In this document: in pieces, positions 47,431 through 59,099 of the stretch | How positions within the stretch are numbered: position 1 is the stretch's first letter | Layout: every line of letters starts with the position of its first letter | From: Euclidia mi | Lineage: Eukaryota; Arthropoda; Insecta; Lepidoptera; Erebidae | Assembly: GCA_944739405.2 (NCBI GenBank) | Contig: OX123184.2 | Location: forward strand, 1,101,501 to 1,165,500 | Direction: 5' to 3' | Length of the DNA stretch: 64,000 bases | Translations under genes and position numbers: made by a program | Notes under the pieces: generated by a model | Databases searched by the model: none | Told to the model about the DNA's origin: nothing | Seen by the model: the letters and a program-made list of their open reading frames with translations, nothing else

Positions 47431-47756
47431 TTTTATGTATCCAGAGAATTATATGTGCGTGTTCATTGACTAACGATTCAGCAAGTCACCTGATCGATGG
47501 ACCAGTGGCATACGAGTTAGTTTATTCTAGTTTCAATAGAGATTTGTCTGAATTTTATTTAAAGCCTTCCTTACACAATGGACGTGTCCCAGCTAAATTT
47601 ATATTATGAGGGTATTAACAATATCTTGTGACGAGCATCGTAACTGTCACGTGACATAAAAGAATATTATTGTAATCGTACACAATAAGATCTTCAAGCG
47701 TCCATCGTATCACAATAAAATATTAAATTACAGAACTGTGCTAGACTTCAACGACA

Positions 47757-48135
47757 ACTTCAAGGCAGCGATAGCCTAGTGGAGATACCAACAAACTCCC
47801 ATGCAGAGGGTATCAGGTTCGAATCCACGGCGTGCACCAATGACTTTTCGGAGTTATGTGCGTATTGAATTGTTAATTATCGCTTGTCCCGTGCCTCGGA
47901 GAGCACGTTAAGCTGTCGGTCCCGGTTGTCATGAAGATCTTTGACAGTCGTTATAGGGCGTCAGTACCTTCTAAATAAACTGACACTAGTCTAAACCATG
48001 GAATATCGCTATCCCTTCGGGTTGCGGAGGTCAGACAGGCAGTCGCTCTGTGGAAAAGCTAATATTCAGCCAAATCCGGTTAGACTAGTAAGCGGACCCC
48101 AGATTGAAACTGGGATAACGCTAAGAGGATGATGC
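47757..48135 (+). mobile_element. tRNA-derived SINE, long type
   Basis: Flanked by exact 16-bp duplications CTAGACTTCAACGACA (47741-47756 and 48136-48151). The head is GCGATAGCCTAGTGGAGATA with GGTTCGAATCC. The body has CCGTGCCTCGGAGAGCACGT and TCGCTCTGTGGAAAAGCT, and the tail AACTGGGATAACGCTAAGAG GATGATG. Confidence 0.9.
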
Positions 48136-48719
48136 CTAGACTTCAACGACAGAGAAGTTTCAGAACATCGTCAAGAAATAATACAATCGCTAAATTGGAC
48201 TATTCCAATGCGCAGGTTAAACTAACTTTGAAACAATAGTCTTTGTTTTAAATCCATCATCAATTTTTCGTTTGTAAGTAATGTTGGCACAGAGACTGGA
48301 TATATTTGAATAAAGCCTGTAATCTGTAGATAAAGGGGAATTTAACAAAATTTAGCTTTCGCGTCGTGTTTACAATCTGTACCTACTTTATGTTTGTATT
48401 TTGATTTTTCTTTCATGAACTTTGTCGCAGTTACAGTCGATTAATTATTTTTCTGCTTCGACATTTAAATTTGAAATTGCGTAGCGTTAATCGAATTTTA
48501 AAGACGTGGCTAAAAAAAAAAATATACTTACTTCAGTACTTTGTACAACTAACTATTGCCAGCTGTAGTAATTAGTTAATTACCTTATCCACTTTATCTA
48601 CCTCTAATGTCTGTGCAAAGTTTTACATTTTTAATTAAGTAACATGTCTCGAAAGTTCAGAGTAATGGAATGGCGTTACGTGAATACTAATTATATAAAA
48701 CGATGATCACTACGTAAGT

Positions 48720-49004
48720 ATGTGCGCGCGTGTACTGAACTTGTTCGTACGAAGACGAGACGAGGGGCAAGAGCACAACTTCGACGAGATTGCTTTGAGA
48801 TGTTTCTTAGCATTGGTACGTAATTTCGTGCAACTTTCAACTTGTTACGATGAACACGTAATGTATTTCATTCGATTCATCGCTAAATACGAACCTTTCG
48901 GATTATCGTATGAGTCAAATATTCATAGCTGGGAATGTAAAGGATGTTTTACAAAGAAAATTATTATGTTTATGCATGTAAAGAATTTTCGATTTTTGGA
49001 AACC
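48720..49004 (+). other. Unclassified open stretch, probably not a gene
   Basis: The first half of a 187-codon ORF (MCARVLNLFVRRRDEGQEHN then FDEIALRCFLALV). The second half runs through a SINE, so the full ORF cannot be an ancient protein. A GTACGT donor-like site follows ALV at about 48818. No domain was recognised. Confidence 0.15.
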
Positions 49005-49170
49005 ATCGTGAAGAAACCTGCATGTCTGAGAGTTCTTCATAATGTTCTCGAAAGACATATGAAGTCTGCCAACCCGCACTTGGCCAGCGTGGTGGACTAC
49101 GGCCTTACCCTTCTCATAGTGAGAAGAGGCCCGTGCCCAGCAGTGGGACATTATAAAGGGCTGATGATGA
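49005..49170 (+). mobile_element. SINE 3' half
   Basis: Starts ACCATCGTGAAGAAACCTGC and ends CAGCAGTGGGACATTATAAA GGGCTGATGATGATGAT. It is the same family as 24038 and 36185, without the tRNA head. Confidence 0.85.
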
Positions 49171-50047
49171 TGATAAGAATTACTTTCAAATATTTTTATT
49201 TATTCATTTATAAACACAGCGATAATCTAATAGAAATAGCAGATAAAGATTATTTTTTACGAGTTGACGACTCGTTAACTTGATTACTTCGGAATATATA
49301 TGTTTTAATAACCGCAGTCGGTCTACCGACCGTTAATGTCTACATTTACAAGCTTAACTACAATCAAGTTAAAGTATGACAAATATTACTATAATCACCA
49401 ATAATACCTTGTGCCATATATTTTGCCGATGAAATCTCATAGCATTAACTTAAAACTATTACGAGGTACGATTACTTTAAGTGCTATACAGAACACTTCA
49501 CGTAGTAGCACGTAACTTAAGCCGTAGATATACGGTGCGTATTACGTACACGAGTCTCGTCTCAGACTCGACGCAAGTTATTTACGTTCTCCAATAATAT
49601 TATCGATGCGCAAATTGCGATTTAAATTATTCGCGTCATGCCCACCGCTCCTCGTCTACTTTGAGCTGCAAGCTTCATTTATATTTTACTGCTAGCTATT
49701 TTAATATATTCTGTTTTGCGTTTAATTTTATATTAAATTAAGTACGATAATATACAGTTATAGAGACATATTTATACAGGAATGTAACTTTGATTCGCTA
49801 GTGAATGTGTTCAAAGCTAGAGGCTAATAGGTAAATGTGGTCTTGGCGTGGCCATGGCTGAATTATTTATTACATGAAAGGGTACGATGATCAAACATGC
49901 AGAAGGGCATCAAAATCTGTCAAGTTCAATCGAAGTTTTGAACTGGACAGAACTTACTTGAGAATTTATCATATTTGTATGGAAGTAGGGGTTACATAAT
50001 CCATAAATAAGTGAACGTTGTCACGTGTAGACACGTGTAAAGTTGCC
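49171..50047. other. No recognisable feature
   Basis: AT-rich spacer without ORF or repeat support. Confidence 0.4.
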
Positions 50048-50050
50048 TAA

Positions 50051-50355
50051 GGGCGGTTTCAGATTAGCGTATTTTTCTGCGCGTATACGGTCGTTTCTGC
50101 ATACGCGCTTACACGCGTGCTATATTACGCGCTTCAAAAAACCAGACTCACGTAAATGGGCGTGTTCGCTCGAAGCGGTAGTGACGTCTTGTCAGTGTCA
50201 ACATGGATTCTAACGGTTGGTAGTTATACGAGCTTAGAAGCGCGTCAACGCTCGTACGAGTTGCGCGTGTGCCAAAAGGCGCGCCTATACGCGCCTACAC
50301 GCGCTTCTAAAAACGAGCTTATACGCGCGTATAAAACGCTAATCTGAAACCGCTC
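50051..50355. mobile_element. MITE, Harbinger-type (TAA duplication)
   Basis: 305 bp, with inverted ends GGGCGGTTTCAGATTAGCGT and ACGCTAATCTGAAACCGCTC. TAA lies on both sides (50048-50050 and 50356-50358). The interior is full of CGCGTATA/TACGCGC words. Confidence 0.9.
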
Positions 50356-50924
50356 TAAAGTTCGAGCAGAAGCGGGACGGGATCCAATAAGGAACACGTG
50401 AGTGAACACTCAAAGGTTCCAGCGAACTGTCGCTCGCAAACATATCTCTGTTTGTTGGCCTGTGTTGTTGGCCGATCAGATAAGGCGGACTTTCGATTGA
50501 AGTGGACACCGCTGACGAAAGGTTTCCTCCTTTATTTGATAACTTTTATTATTAAAATACCTGGTACAGAGGTAGGTAGTCTTTGCTGTGGTTACTATTG
50601 AAATTCAGAAACACTGTTGTATAAGTAAAGGTTTAAATAAAGCTGTTTGATGTTAAGCTTGTATATGTATAGAACTAATCTAAATACATGGATATCAGAT
50701 TCTGTATTTAGATTAGTAGATATCTTGTAGTTGTGTGAAGCTTGTGATATTGGAAAATTGTATTGGAAGCGATCCTGTAGAAGTCTGAAGAAGAATGTTA
50801 ATTTGGAAATAAATTAATAAATACTTTATACTTAACACGGAAACCAGTTACTTATAATCTCTGCTTTTGAATAATAATAATATAATAATATTCTACCACA
50901 TTCACACAACACCATCTAGTCCCA

Positions 50925-51043
50925 AACTAAGCAGAGCTTGTACGATGGGTACTAGATAATGGATAGAATGTTTATCCATTATCTAGTACCCATCGTACAA
51001 GCTCTGCTTAGTTTGGGACTAGATGGTGATATATACTATTTTT
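50925..51043. repeat. Perfect 56-bp palindrome with 7-nt spacer
   Basis: The left arm starts CACCATCTAGTCCCAAACTA and ends GGGTACTAGATAATGGATA. The right arm is its exact complement. The spacer is GAATGTT. Both arms are copies of the SINE tail that continues to 51195, placed head to head. Confidence 0.9.
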
Positions 51044-51195
51044 TTTGTAAATACATACATAATATACATAGAAACACCCATACCAAGACAAACATCCATG
51101 TTCATGCACACAAATGTTTGACTTGAGCGGGAATCGAACCCGCGACCTTCGGCGTAGCAGTCGCTTACACTCCCGCTACACCAACCGGTTGTCTA
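50980..51195 (-). mobile_element. tRNA-derived SINE on minus strand
   Basis: On the minus strand the head reads GGTTGGTGTAGCGGGAGTGT (A box region) and GCGGGTTCGATTCCCGC (B box), then CATGGATGTTTGTCTTGG, and a tail that forms the right arm of the palindrome. The tRNA acceptor stem is not complete, so this is a SINE and not a tRNA gene. Confidence 0.8.
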
Positions 51196-53507
51196 CACGT
51201 GTTATGACCTGAAGGCCAATTCTCGTATTTAACAGACACTGACACTGAATTTTGACTGAACTGCGATTTAATTTTGAATTGACTCACCATTGGTATTCTG
51301 CTTCACTTAATCTCCTTACAGTATAATTTCGATATAATCAATTTATAATCTCTTGTTGATCTCAGAGGTAATGTCAAAAACTCAAAAACAAAAACATGAA
51401 TTTTGCCATTTTATGGGAAAATACATTAATAGGTATGGTAATTGGATGCCGATACGTTTCCATGCCAAATTAAAATTAATATACAACTAAGTAATAAAAT
51501 TTCGATAAGTAAATATATTGGTTTCTTGGATCGTGTGGATTATTTTCAATAGGTATTCAATAATTTTAGATGAAAATAGAACATTATAAAAATATGGGTG
51601 CTTTGATTATGCCGCAAAATTACCCCACGCATCACGCAACGAACGAAACGTCAAAATGTCAATCTTATATTTTGCGTGGGGCTTATAGTCATTTAGTCTA
51701 AGGTTTTGAATTTTTGATTTGCGCGAAACTTGTTTATTATTTATTTTTAAAAGTTTGAAACAACTTTGGAGATGTCGCTTAAAGTTACTATCAAGTACCT
51801 ACATACATAGTTCAGTTATATTATGTACGATGGTATCATTGTGCAAAAACTAGAAATACCTTACCTGCTCTACTAATATTTAGCAGAATACCGTTCACAC
51901 TAGTTCACACTTGGTTCAACTTTCGATGTAGTCCCGATCTCATTCAGTGTCAGTTAAGTTACAAGAATACCATTTATGACGCCGAGACTAGATCGATATT
52001 GGAATTTGAACAAATATAATTACCAGAATTGGCCTTCTGTTTGGCGTCATCTTGGCGTTTAGAACTGCGTTAAGTGTCGTGTTGGGTAATCCATATTACT
52101 TTGTCCAATTCACAAATTGTCGTTTCGAGTCAGATTGTACTTTGAATCCACTGAATAAATGTTTGTAAAGTCTCCCGCGAGCATTTATTCCTAGAACAGA
52201 AGTAATCATGTATAAAAAAATAAAAATTTAAATCTGTTTTTTCGTCGTCAATCTGTTGTTGTCGGACTACGGCGAAGCCAAAAGGAAGGGTAACGTTTTG
52301 AAGTCTAAGAAAAAGAGAATGAGCTGTAAAATTTGTTCGTTATTGCTTCTTCAGTATACTACGGTCGTGCAACGAATTATGCATAACAACATCATACGCT
52401 CTGGAGTTGAATGTTATTATAGAAGCTACAGGAGCGAATACTGAACGTGAGCTGTGGGGTTAATGACCTGTCTATTCCACTGCCAGTTGAAGCACACGAG
52501 AGGTCGAACATCTTGTCACGTGTAAGTACGCTTCATTTGATATGAGGATGATTTTAATAATGGTGTTGTTGAACGTATCGTTGGAACTGATATAAGATTT
52601 GATCCGCTAAGTAAACGTGTTGCTTTGATTTGAAGTTAGTAGGTGAGGTTGTAATGTAAGTAGCGTTGTGCGATTCTGAGATTTCATTTTTGTGGCTGCA
52701 TTAGCATTGTGTGAAATCAGTAAATAAATCGTCTGATGATAAAGTTTAACAACGGTCTTTAAACACAATGTATCATTTATAGTAGTGGCTAGTATTTGTG
52801 CAGTATTTTTTCACTTGCTGATCCTAGGCAACAAATCGTCAATGGCCGAAAGGAGTCATCGTATGAACAACGCAAAAACTGACACTTCATTGACTTTACG
52901 AGTCTGAAGACTCTACATACCTCATAATATGCCATCTTATCTTTCATCTCAAGCTTAATAAAAGATTGCCGGGTGACATCAGCTTTGTAGTGCGTCAGCA
53001 TTAATTTTAGAACTACAAATGATACTTAATCGGAAGGTAAACAGAGACGGAAATATCTTCAACGAGTTCCTTGACTTGAAGAAGGGTGTGTCTGTCTGTG
53101 CTCCACTTACTTCAAAAAGGCATATACACATTGTGGTTAGATTTGACATACTACGAAACTAATCCATCAGATAATCAGGCTTGTAATGTTTAAAATTCTA
53201 TGTACAACATGAATTGGATCAACCGTCGAGGGCAAAAATACTCTACAGAAGGATTAATGTCTCAAATTAATTAATTAGCGGTAGTTAGAGCACCTGGCGC
53301 TGAGACTACTTACAGACGACTAATTAGGGTTTAGGTCGATGAACTTCTGCTACTAGCTGTGTCATGCTTTTGCCTTTAGTTTTCATTCAGGCTTCTCTTA
53401 ATTTATTCAAGTATCAAAAATTATAAACTCTATTTTGATCTCAATTTACAAGGTTAACGTTTGAGTAATTAATGAATTAATGTTGTACTTTTTTAAATGA
53501 GCGCTAT
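51196..53507. other. Gene-free stretch
   Basis: AT-rich. A short inverted pair CCCCACGCA / TGCGTGGGG (51632-51677) is the only structure noticed. ORFs up to 70 codons lack motifs. Confidence 0.4.
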
Positions 53508-53775
53508 ATTCTCTTCTTATTATGAGAAGGGTAAGGCTATCCACCACTCGGGCCAAATGCGTACTTCACACGTCTTTCAAAAATATTATGGAGAACTCTC
53601 TACTGTACTCTCTAGACAGGCGCACGATATTTCTCCTACACGATTTAGCATGCGATACATAGCTGTTTAGAGTACCACAGACTTTTCGATTATTAGTTCA
53701 TAATTTCAGCAAATAACTTCAAAATCCTTTGATGCCGAGACCTTCTGCGTAACAGTCTCACCACTAGGCTATCAT
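53508..53775 (-). mobile_element. tRNA-derived SINE on minus strand, diverged
   Basis: On the minus strand: GATAGCCTAGTGGTGAGACT at the head (53775-53750), then GAGAGTTCTCCATAATATTT and TTACCCTTCTCATAATAAGA at the 3' half. It is the same family as 24038, with an insertion in the middle. Confidence 0.75.
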
Positions 53776-54780
53776 AGTTCTCGTTGTGCGTAAAATATCA
53801 GTTTTACGTTTATTAAATATGGTAGAGAGTTAATCTCAAATAGTTGGATCAGCCCAGCTAGCAACACTTCTCGGCGAGCGGGTTTGACCTAACAGCTAAC
53901 GGGCGATCTTTGGTAATGAAGGCACAATGGATGAATGGCGGCGGCCTTGCCGCGCAATCATCATCTCTGTACTCACAACGGTAGACCATTGTCAACACAC
54001 AGCTCCTAGCTCCAAACTATGTAACTTTAACTATACTAAATAATATATGTTATATTATTCTACATTATGTCCGCGGCCCCGCCTGCTTGGGAGTCGGTTA
54101 TCGCCGTAAAAAATATTGGTAAAAAGTAAGCATTCCACCTTCTTCCACATATAAAATCATAATTTTATATATGCGAGTGTTTCAAAATATTTATTCCATT
54201 ATTTCAGAACATTTGCATTTCCAACGAAAACTATCTAGTTTTTGTTCAGTAAGATGTATAACCATCTTCTGGTATTCTCAATCTTCAGTGCTCATGACTA
54301 GGAACATAATATTGTATATTGGAAATATCTATAGTAGGTATCTGTTTAAAGCTTCAAACTGCGCGAATGTGACTTTTGCTTCTATTGAGTTGTCTCACAT
54401 TACGTATGTTACGTACGTCGTGTACACTTTAATGATGCATATTAGTGATGATTTGAATGTTGGATTTCTCACATTTAAATACGGGAATATTCATAGCTAA
54501 TATTCGACAGTATCAATGTGAATATTAAGTTTGGCAAATGTCATACAGATGATTGATATTTCGCGTCATCCATTTTGAACCGAACATAGGCGGACCTGTA
54601 CAAGTTGAATAAACAAAAGAACAATTAAGTTTATTCTGTTTCTGTTTCAAAAAGGGCTACACTAGGAATACCGTGTCACGGGGGACTTTACAAAACATAC
54701 AACCAATGGACACAATTAATCTATTAATTAAATATTTTTTTTAGTTGGTTACGTACGCATTGTAATAATATAATGAAGAA
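53776..54780. other. Spacer with a LINE 3'UTR trace
   Basis: 54645-54715 on the minus strand (GTCCCCCGTGACACGGTATT CCTAGTG) resembles the 3'UTR of the LINE at 25459-26575. Otherwise nothing is recognised. Confidence 0.4.
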
Positions 54781-54798
54781 GACCAATATTCACGGCAT

Positions 54799-55202
54799 TT
54801 TTAAGGCAGTGATAGCCTAATGGAGATACTAACGGACTGCAATGCAGAAGGTATCGGGTTCGAATCCACGGCGCGCACCAACGACTTTTCGAAGTTAAGT
54901 GCGTATTAAATTATTAATTATCGCTTGCCCCGTGCCTCGGAGAGCACGTTAAACCGTCGGTCCCGGCTGTCATGAAGATCTCTGACAGTCGTCACGGGGA
55001 GTCAGTACCCGCAAATAAACTGATACTGTTCTAAACCATAGAATATCGCTATCCCTTTGGGTTACAAAGGTCAGACGGCAGTCGCTCTGTGGAAAAGTTG
55101 ATATTCTGTCATATCTGGTTAGACCAGTAAGCGGACCACGGGCTCCAAGGCTGTAAGTCTTGGATGCAACTGGGATAACGCTAGGGCGATGATGATGATG
55201 AT
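54799..55202 (+). mobile_element. tRNA-derived SINE, long type
   Basis: Flanked by 18-bp duplications with one mismatch, GACCAATATTCACGGCAT (54781-54798) and GACCAATACTCACGGCAT (55203-55220). Body as in 47757-48135, tail GGGATAACGCTAGGGC(GATGATGATGAT). Confidence 0.9.
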
Positions 55203-55543
55203 GACCAATACTCACGGCATATTTTGACTTCCACCCACAAGTGCGCCCAATGAAAGGGATTCAGTGGAGCTGAGCTTCATTACACATCTCACCTAAACAA
55301 CTTACATGGATAAAGAGCCCTAAAACTTTTATTTTTAAAGTTTACATAGGTACTAAAACTTTGACTTCCATTTAAGGACTAAAAGTTACAGGGTTAACCT
55401 GCTTAAATTATTTATTGTGTACAGGTATGGTTTATGTACAGGTATAATTAGTTTACGTAAATTATTATATTTTGTTGTTTTATTTCTGTACGAATAATAA
55501 ATGAAAAGAAACAATAATAATAAAAAATAATAATTAAAAAATT

Positions 55544-55733
55544 AAAAAACACGACTGCCCTGCAAAAAAAACGAACTAAAAAGTTATTACAAGTTTGAAT
55601 AAAATTGTAATTGCAGTCGGGTGCCGTTTTGTGGAAAACTAATTTAAGAGGTCCCCCGACTGCAATGACAATTTTATTCAAACTTGTTATTAACTTTTTA
55701 GTTCGTTTTTTTGCGGGGCCGTCGTGTTTTTTA
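55544..55733. repeat. Long imperfect hairpin, about 78-bp arms
   Basis: AAAAAACACGACTGCCCTGC...TTGCAGTCGGG (55544-55621) pairs with CCCGACTGCAATGAC...GTCGTGTTTTTT (55655-55733) across a 33-nt spacer. An end of the same type (GGCAGTCGTGTAAAA) recurs twice at 56037-56097 as a 39-bp direct repeat, so the structure may be two head-to-head ends of one repeat family. Confidence 0.8.
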
Positions 55734-56099
55734 TTTTTTTAATTATTAATTTTTATTTGATACATTTTAGTGGAGATTTGGTCTCCATCTAATAGATGGC
55801 GTTATTACATTTGTCTTCGCCGTTGAACTTTAGATGGCACTATGATGTTGGTTATTTGAAAATGGCTTCATACCCCTACCATCTTGACTTTTTCAAAAAT
55901 ATAGTGTTACTCGGGGTGATGTAAGGATTCTAATGATACCCCATACATCCTAATCAGTTCAGGCATTTAGAAGTTATAGTGGAATATAGAAACTCACATA
56001 CATACATGAATGCTGAAAACATTACACTCCTTTTTTTTGGCAGTCGTGTAAAAAACATTACACTCCTTTTTTTGGCAGTCGTGTAAAAATGATACCTAA

Positions 56100-57140
56100 A
56101 TAATAAAACGTTGATGTATGTATTTATTAACATTATGAATATTAGGTAAGTACCTATAAACCTATATCTTTGTTTGTTACAACGTCACGTCATGGGTATT
56201 TATTTTTCTAATTAGAAAGCCTTCACTTACTTATATTGAAAGGGTGTAAGGGTTATATAAACATAGGACTAGATTCCGACCAGGGCTGTGTGGCTAAAAC
56301 AAATATGAAATAAGGGTAGTCTCGAAATTTCGAGATACGAGATGTCTCGGGATCCTTTGTTATGGTAGCCCTATAAATAACACGAAGCCGTTGTATAAAA
56401 CAACAGCCGTAAACGGATCGCTGGGTCAAACATCTCTAAGCATATACATGTAACGAAGACCTTATACCTGTCAACCAGTAGAGTGTACACATTCTGTCGC
56501 GATGAGAATTACGCGTGGAATGGCTTGATGCGACCGCAACATGGGTTGTTCTGACACGTTGCTGTAATTGTCATGTTACGCCATGTTGGATGCACAATAG
56601 ATTATAAGGCAGCGAAACCGGCCCTCATACCGCTTCGTATGGAATGTTATACTTTGAGTAAAATTAGTGATGGTTATATACATATGTATTATTATAGATA
56701 AATAACAGTCACACACAACAAATTGCCCTGCACAAAGATTTTTAATAATCAATTCTCTACCTAATTCCAAAAAAGATACAATTATAAGAAGATACAATTA
56801 CATCATAATTTCATACAGTACAGCTCATTGTTTTGGTTCAGTTCATTTCAGGATAAGGTAAGACAATTGTTTTACGTCTCTGCTATTAAGACTAATTACT
56901 TTATACCAGTATTAATTTTGCTCTAAAGTAACAATATGGAGTAGATAGAAATACTCGTATTTCTATAACGCCCTGTTTTTGTGTTTCTGTCCTCTTTGAC
57001 TATGTCTTTCGCTGGGGTAGGTCGATCAAGTCTGCTCACCGAATCACTGTTTTTAATTATGTATATTGCTATGAGTCATCAAGATAATGCCTATAAATAC
57101 AGATAACATATTGATAACAGGTACGGCCCGTTTGCAATTT
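56100..57140. other. No recognisable gene
   Basis: AT-rich. A short ATTTCGAGATACGAGATG palindromic patch at 56326 was noted, nothing more. Confidence 0.4.
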
Positions 57141-57145
57141 ATCAA

Positions 57146-57245
57146 ACTCAAACTCAAATATGTTTATTTCCATAAAAATGTTAAAATTTCTTGGACTCGT
57201 CAGAAGGTAATACAAATTAAAATAAAAAAGTAACTATAACATATA
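57146..57245 (-). mobile_element. LINE 3' tail fragment
   Basis: CAAACTCAAACTCAAATATG TTTATTTCC matches 18345-18420. On the minus strand it ends in (TTTGAG)n. Confidence 0.55.
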
Positions 57246-58090
57246 AATAAATAATACGAGTGTTCGCTAGAATGATCGTGAAAATGTTCAGTTCAACAAA
57301 ACAAAACGGCGAATGCTCGCTGTTCTGTTGATAGTGTGTGTGAATGGTCAGGTGTATCAGCGCCATTAGTTGTCTTTAAAAAATATGCTGTGCATAGGGC
57401 ATATCACCCGTAGCTCACAAACAGAATGAATAATACAATGTTTAAGACTCAAATTATTGCTCATAGTAATAGCTGAACAGGCAAAAATGTCAACATTTTT
57501 CCCTCCCGTAATATTGCGGTAGCGGTCGGTTGCGATGTACAAAGCCGAGATTAAATGTCTGTCGTCATTCTCTTGTGTGTGAGGGATCACGGCGCGTACA
57601 CCGTCATTATACTCGTAGTTTACGGTGTCGGCGGTTCGACAACCTCAGACGTAAAGGTTCATAGCATGAAAAAGGAGACAACCGCTTTATAATAACATAC
57701 TTACACTGTCTACTGAAAATAACCTGCCATATTTTTAGAACGGTGTCCAATCATTTGACAAAAAACGAATGAAAAATTTTCATTTCACAAATAACGTTTG
57801 TCAAAATTATACTTGATAAATGTATTATTTTACAAATTATTGTTTAATAAATTACTCATTATTACTTACTATAAAAAAGTTATTATGCTAAAACATTAAT
57901 TTACAAATTGATTATTTTTTAAACATGTTATTTGGCAAATCAACGAAAATCATAAATAACATTTGACAAAATGCATTGTTTGGTAAATATTTTATTTACC
58001 AAAATCAAACCAAAATCTACATTAATACAACAATATTTGTGTAGGGTCAACTGTAACAATGGTTGGTTAGGTTAGGTTAGAACTGCGACC

Positions 58091-58678
58091 CCCCCCCCCG
58101 TGGGATCTCCACCTTGTCGTGGTGGGGGGGCTTAGTAACCGTGGATTGGTGACCCGCGGTGAAGCTAAGAGGGATCCAGGAGGGGACGCTCCGCGTGGGC
58201 TTGACGCAGGCCTGCGCAGGATGCGTCCAAAGGGGCGGGTGCGAGGGACGGTTCTTCTGTCCCTCGCAGTCGGGTGCGGTCGCGGGAGGAGAGGCGTGTC
58301 GGTGTTGCGTTGCCGCGCGCCCTATCTCCCGCGACCAAATGGAGGCGCACCATCGTTGCGTCGCGGTGGGGCCGCAGAGGAAGAGGAGATGCGGTGTTAC
58401 GTTGCCGTCCTCCCTATCCTCTGCGGCCGCTGAGTGTTTTGGCGGCGGAGCCCAACACCTTCATCCGCCGCCAAGGGGGTTTTGTTCGGGGCCCGCCTGA
58501 CCATCTGGCGGGCCAGTGCCCGTCGGGGGGTAGTGACGAATGCTTATGCGAATACCTGCCCTCCGACACACGGGTACATGAGGAACACGGGTTGGTTTTT
58601 AGTCAGTAAGAGTCTGACAGTCCCCTTCGTCCTTCCCCCGGGGCGATTTTCCAACCCGATACCAAAGAAAAAAAAAAT
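58091..58678 (+). mobile_element. GC-rich structured retroposon, copy 1
   Basis: 588 bp, flanked by exact 15-bp duplications GTTAGAACTGCGACC (58076-58090 and 58679-58693), ending in a poly(A) tail. It starts with a C tract and can form a chain of strong hairpins: GCGAGGGAC pair at 58241-58267, two 59-nt domains at 58278-58336 and 58370-58428, GGCGGCGGA pair at 58441-58472, and GGCCCGCC pair at 58490-58514. The 3' part has GTCAGTAAGAGTCTGACAG. The ORFs overlap in three frames and are not supported. It is non-autonomous and must have been moved by a LINE. Confidence 0.85.
58093..58177 (+). ncRNA. HDV-like ribozyme candidate at the retroposon 5' end
   Basis: A double-pseudoknot layout can be drawn: P1 seven C (58093-58099) with seven G (58124-58130); P3 CCAC/GTGG (58109-58112, 58119-58122) with a 6-nt loop; P4 ACCGTGG/CCGCGGT (58138-58144, 58154-58160); a joining strand with CTAAG (58165-58169); P2 GGATC/GATCC (58103-58107, 58173-58177). 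Such ribozymes are known at the 5' ends of several LINE groups. The first P1 pair is not the usual G-U, so activity is uncertain. Confidence 0.45.
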
Positions 58679-59099
58679 GTTAGAACTGCGACCACAACGC
58701 CAGAACCGAATTCTACTTATTTCACTTAATACAGGCAGTGTATTTTTTTAAAAGACTTGTTATATGGAATTAGTATTAATACAGAATTAATACTTGCCTA
58801 TAAATAATCTCTCCAAGATGAAAATTGCAACCATACAATTAAACATTTTCAAAATTTCGCGTAAGTATTGGTTAGATATTAGTTATTTTTAAAAGGGATA
58901 TTTTTAACAGCGTATCAAAAATGTTATGTAACACACTGAAGTGAGTTACGCAAGAAATCTTTATTATTTCACTAAAATACTGACTTGCACACCAAATATG
59001 ATGATCTTTTTACAAAATATCATTTGATATGAAAAGTTTCGTCCGCTCGGGAAACTTATCCACTCAGAAAACTTAATAGGTTATTGTAGGTTCTCTTGT

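Noticed and set aside
48720..49283. 187-codon plus-strand ORF
   Set aside because: Its second half is a SINE (49005-49170) read through, and no domain is present in the first half. Kept only as an unclassified stretch.
51123..51190. tRNA gene on the minus strand
   Set aside because: A and B boxes are good, but the acceptor stem and anticodon arm do not form a proper cloverleaf and a SINE body follows.
58062..58080. Telomeric TTAGG array
   Set aside because: Only about three units, within an ordinary interspersed region. Too short to call a telomere or a telomere-specific insertion.
58119..58609. Overlapping ORFs of 104-113 codons in three frames in the GC-rich retroposon (and at 61411-61988)
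   Set aside because: Open only because of high GC and few stops. Frames overlap each other and both strands, the residue mix is biased, and the sequence is better explained by RNA hairpins.
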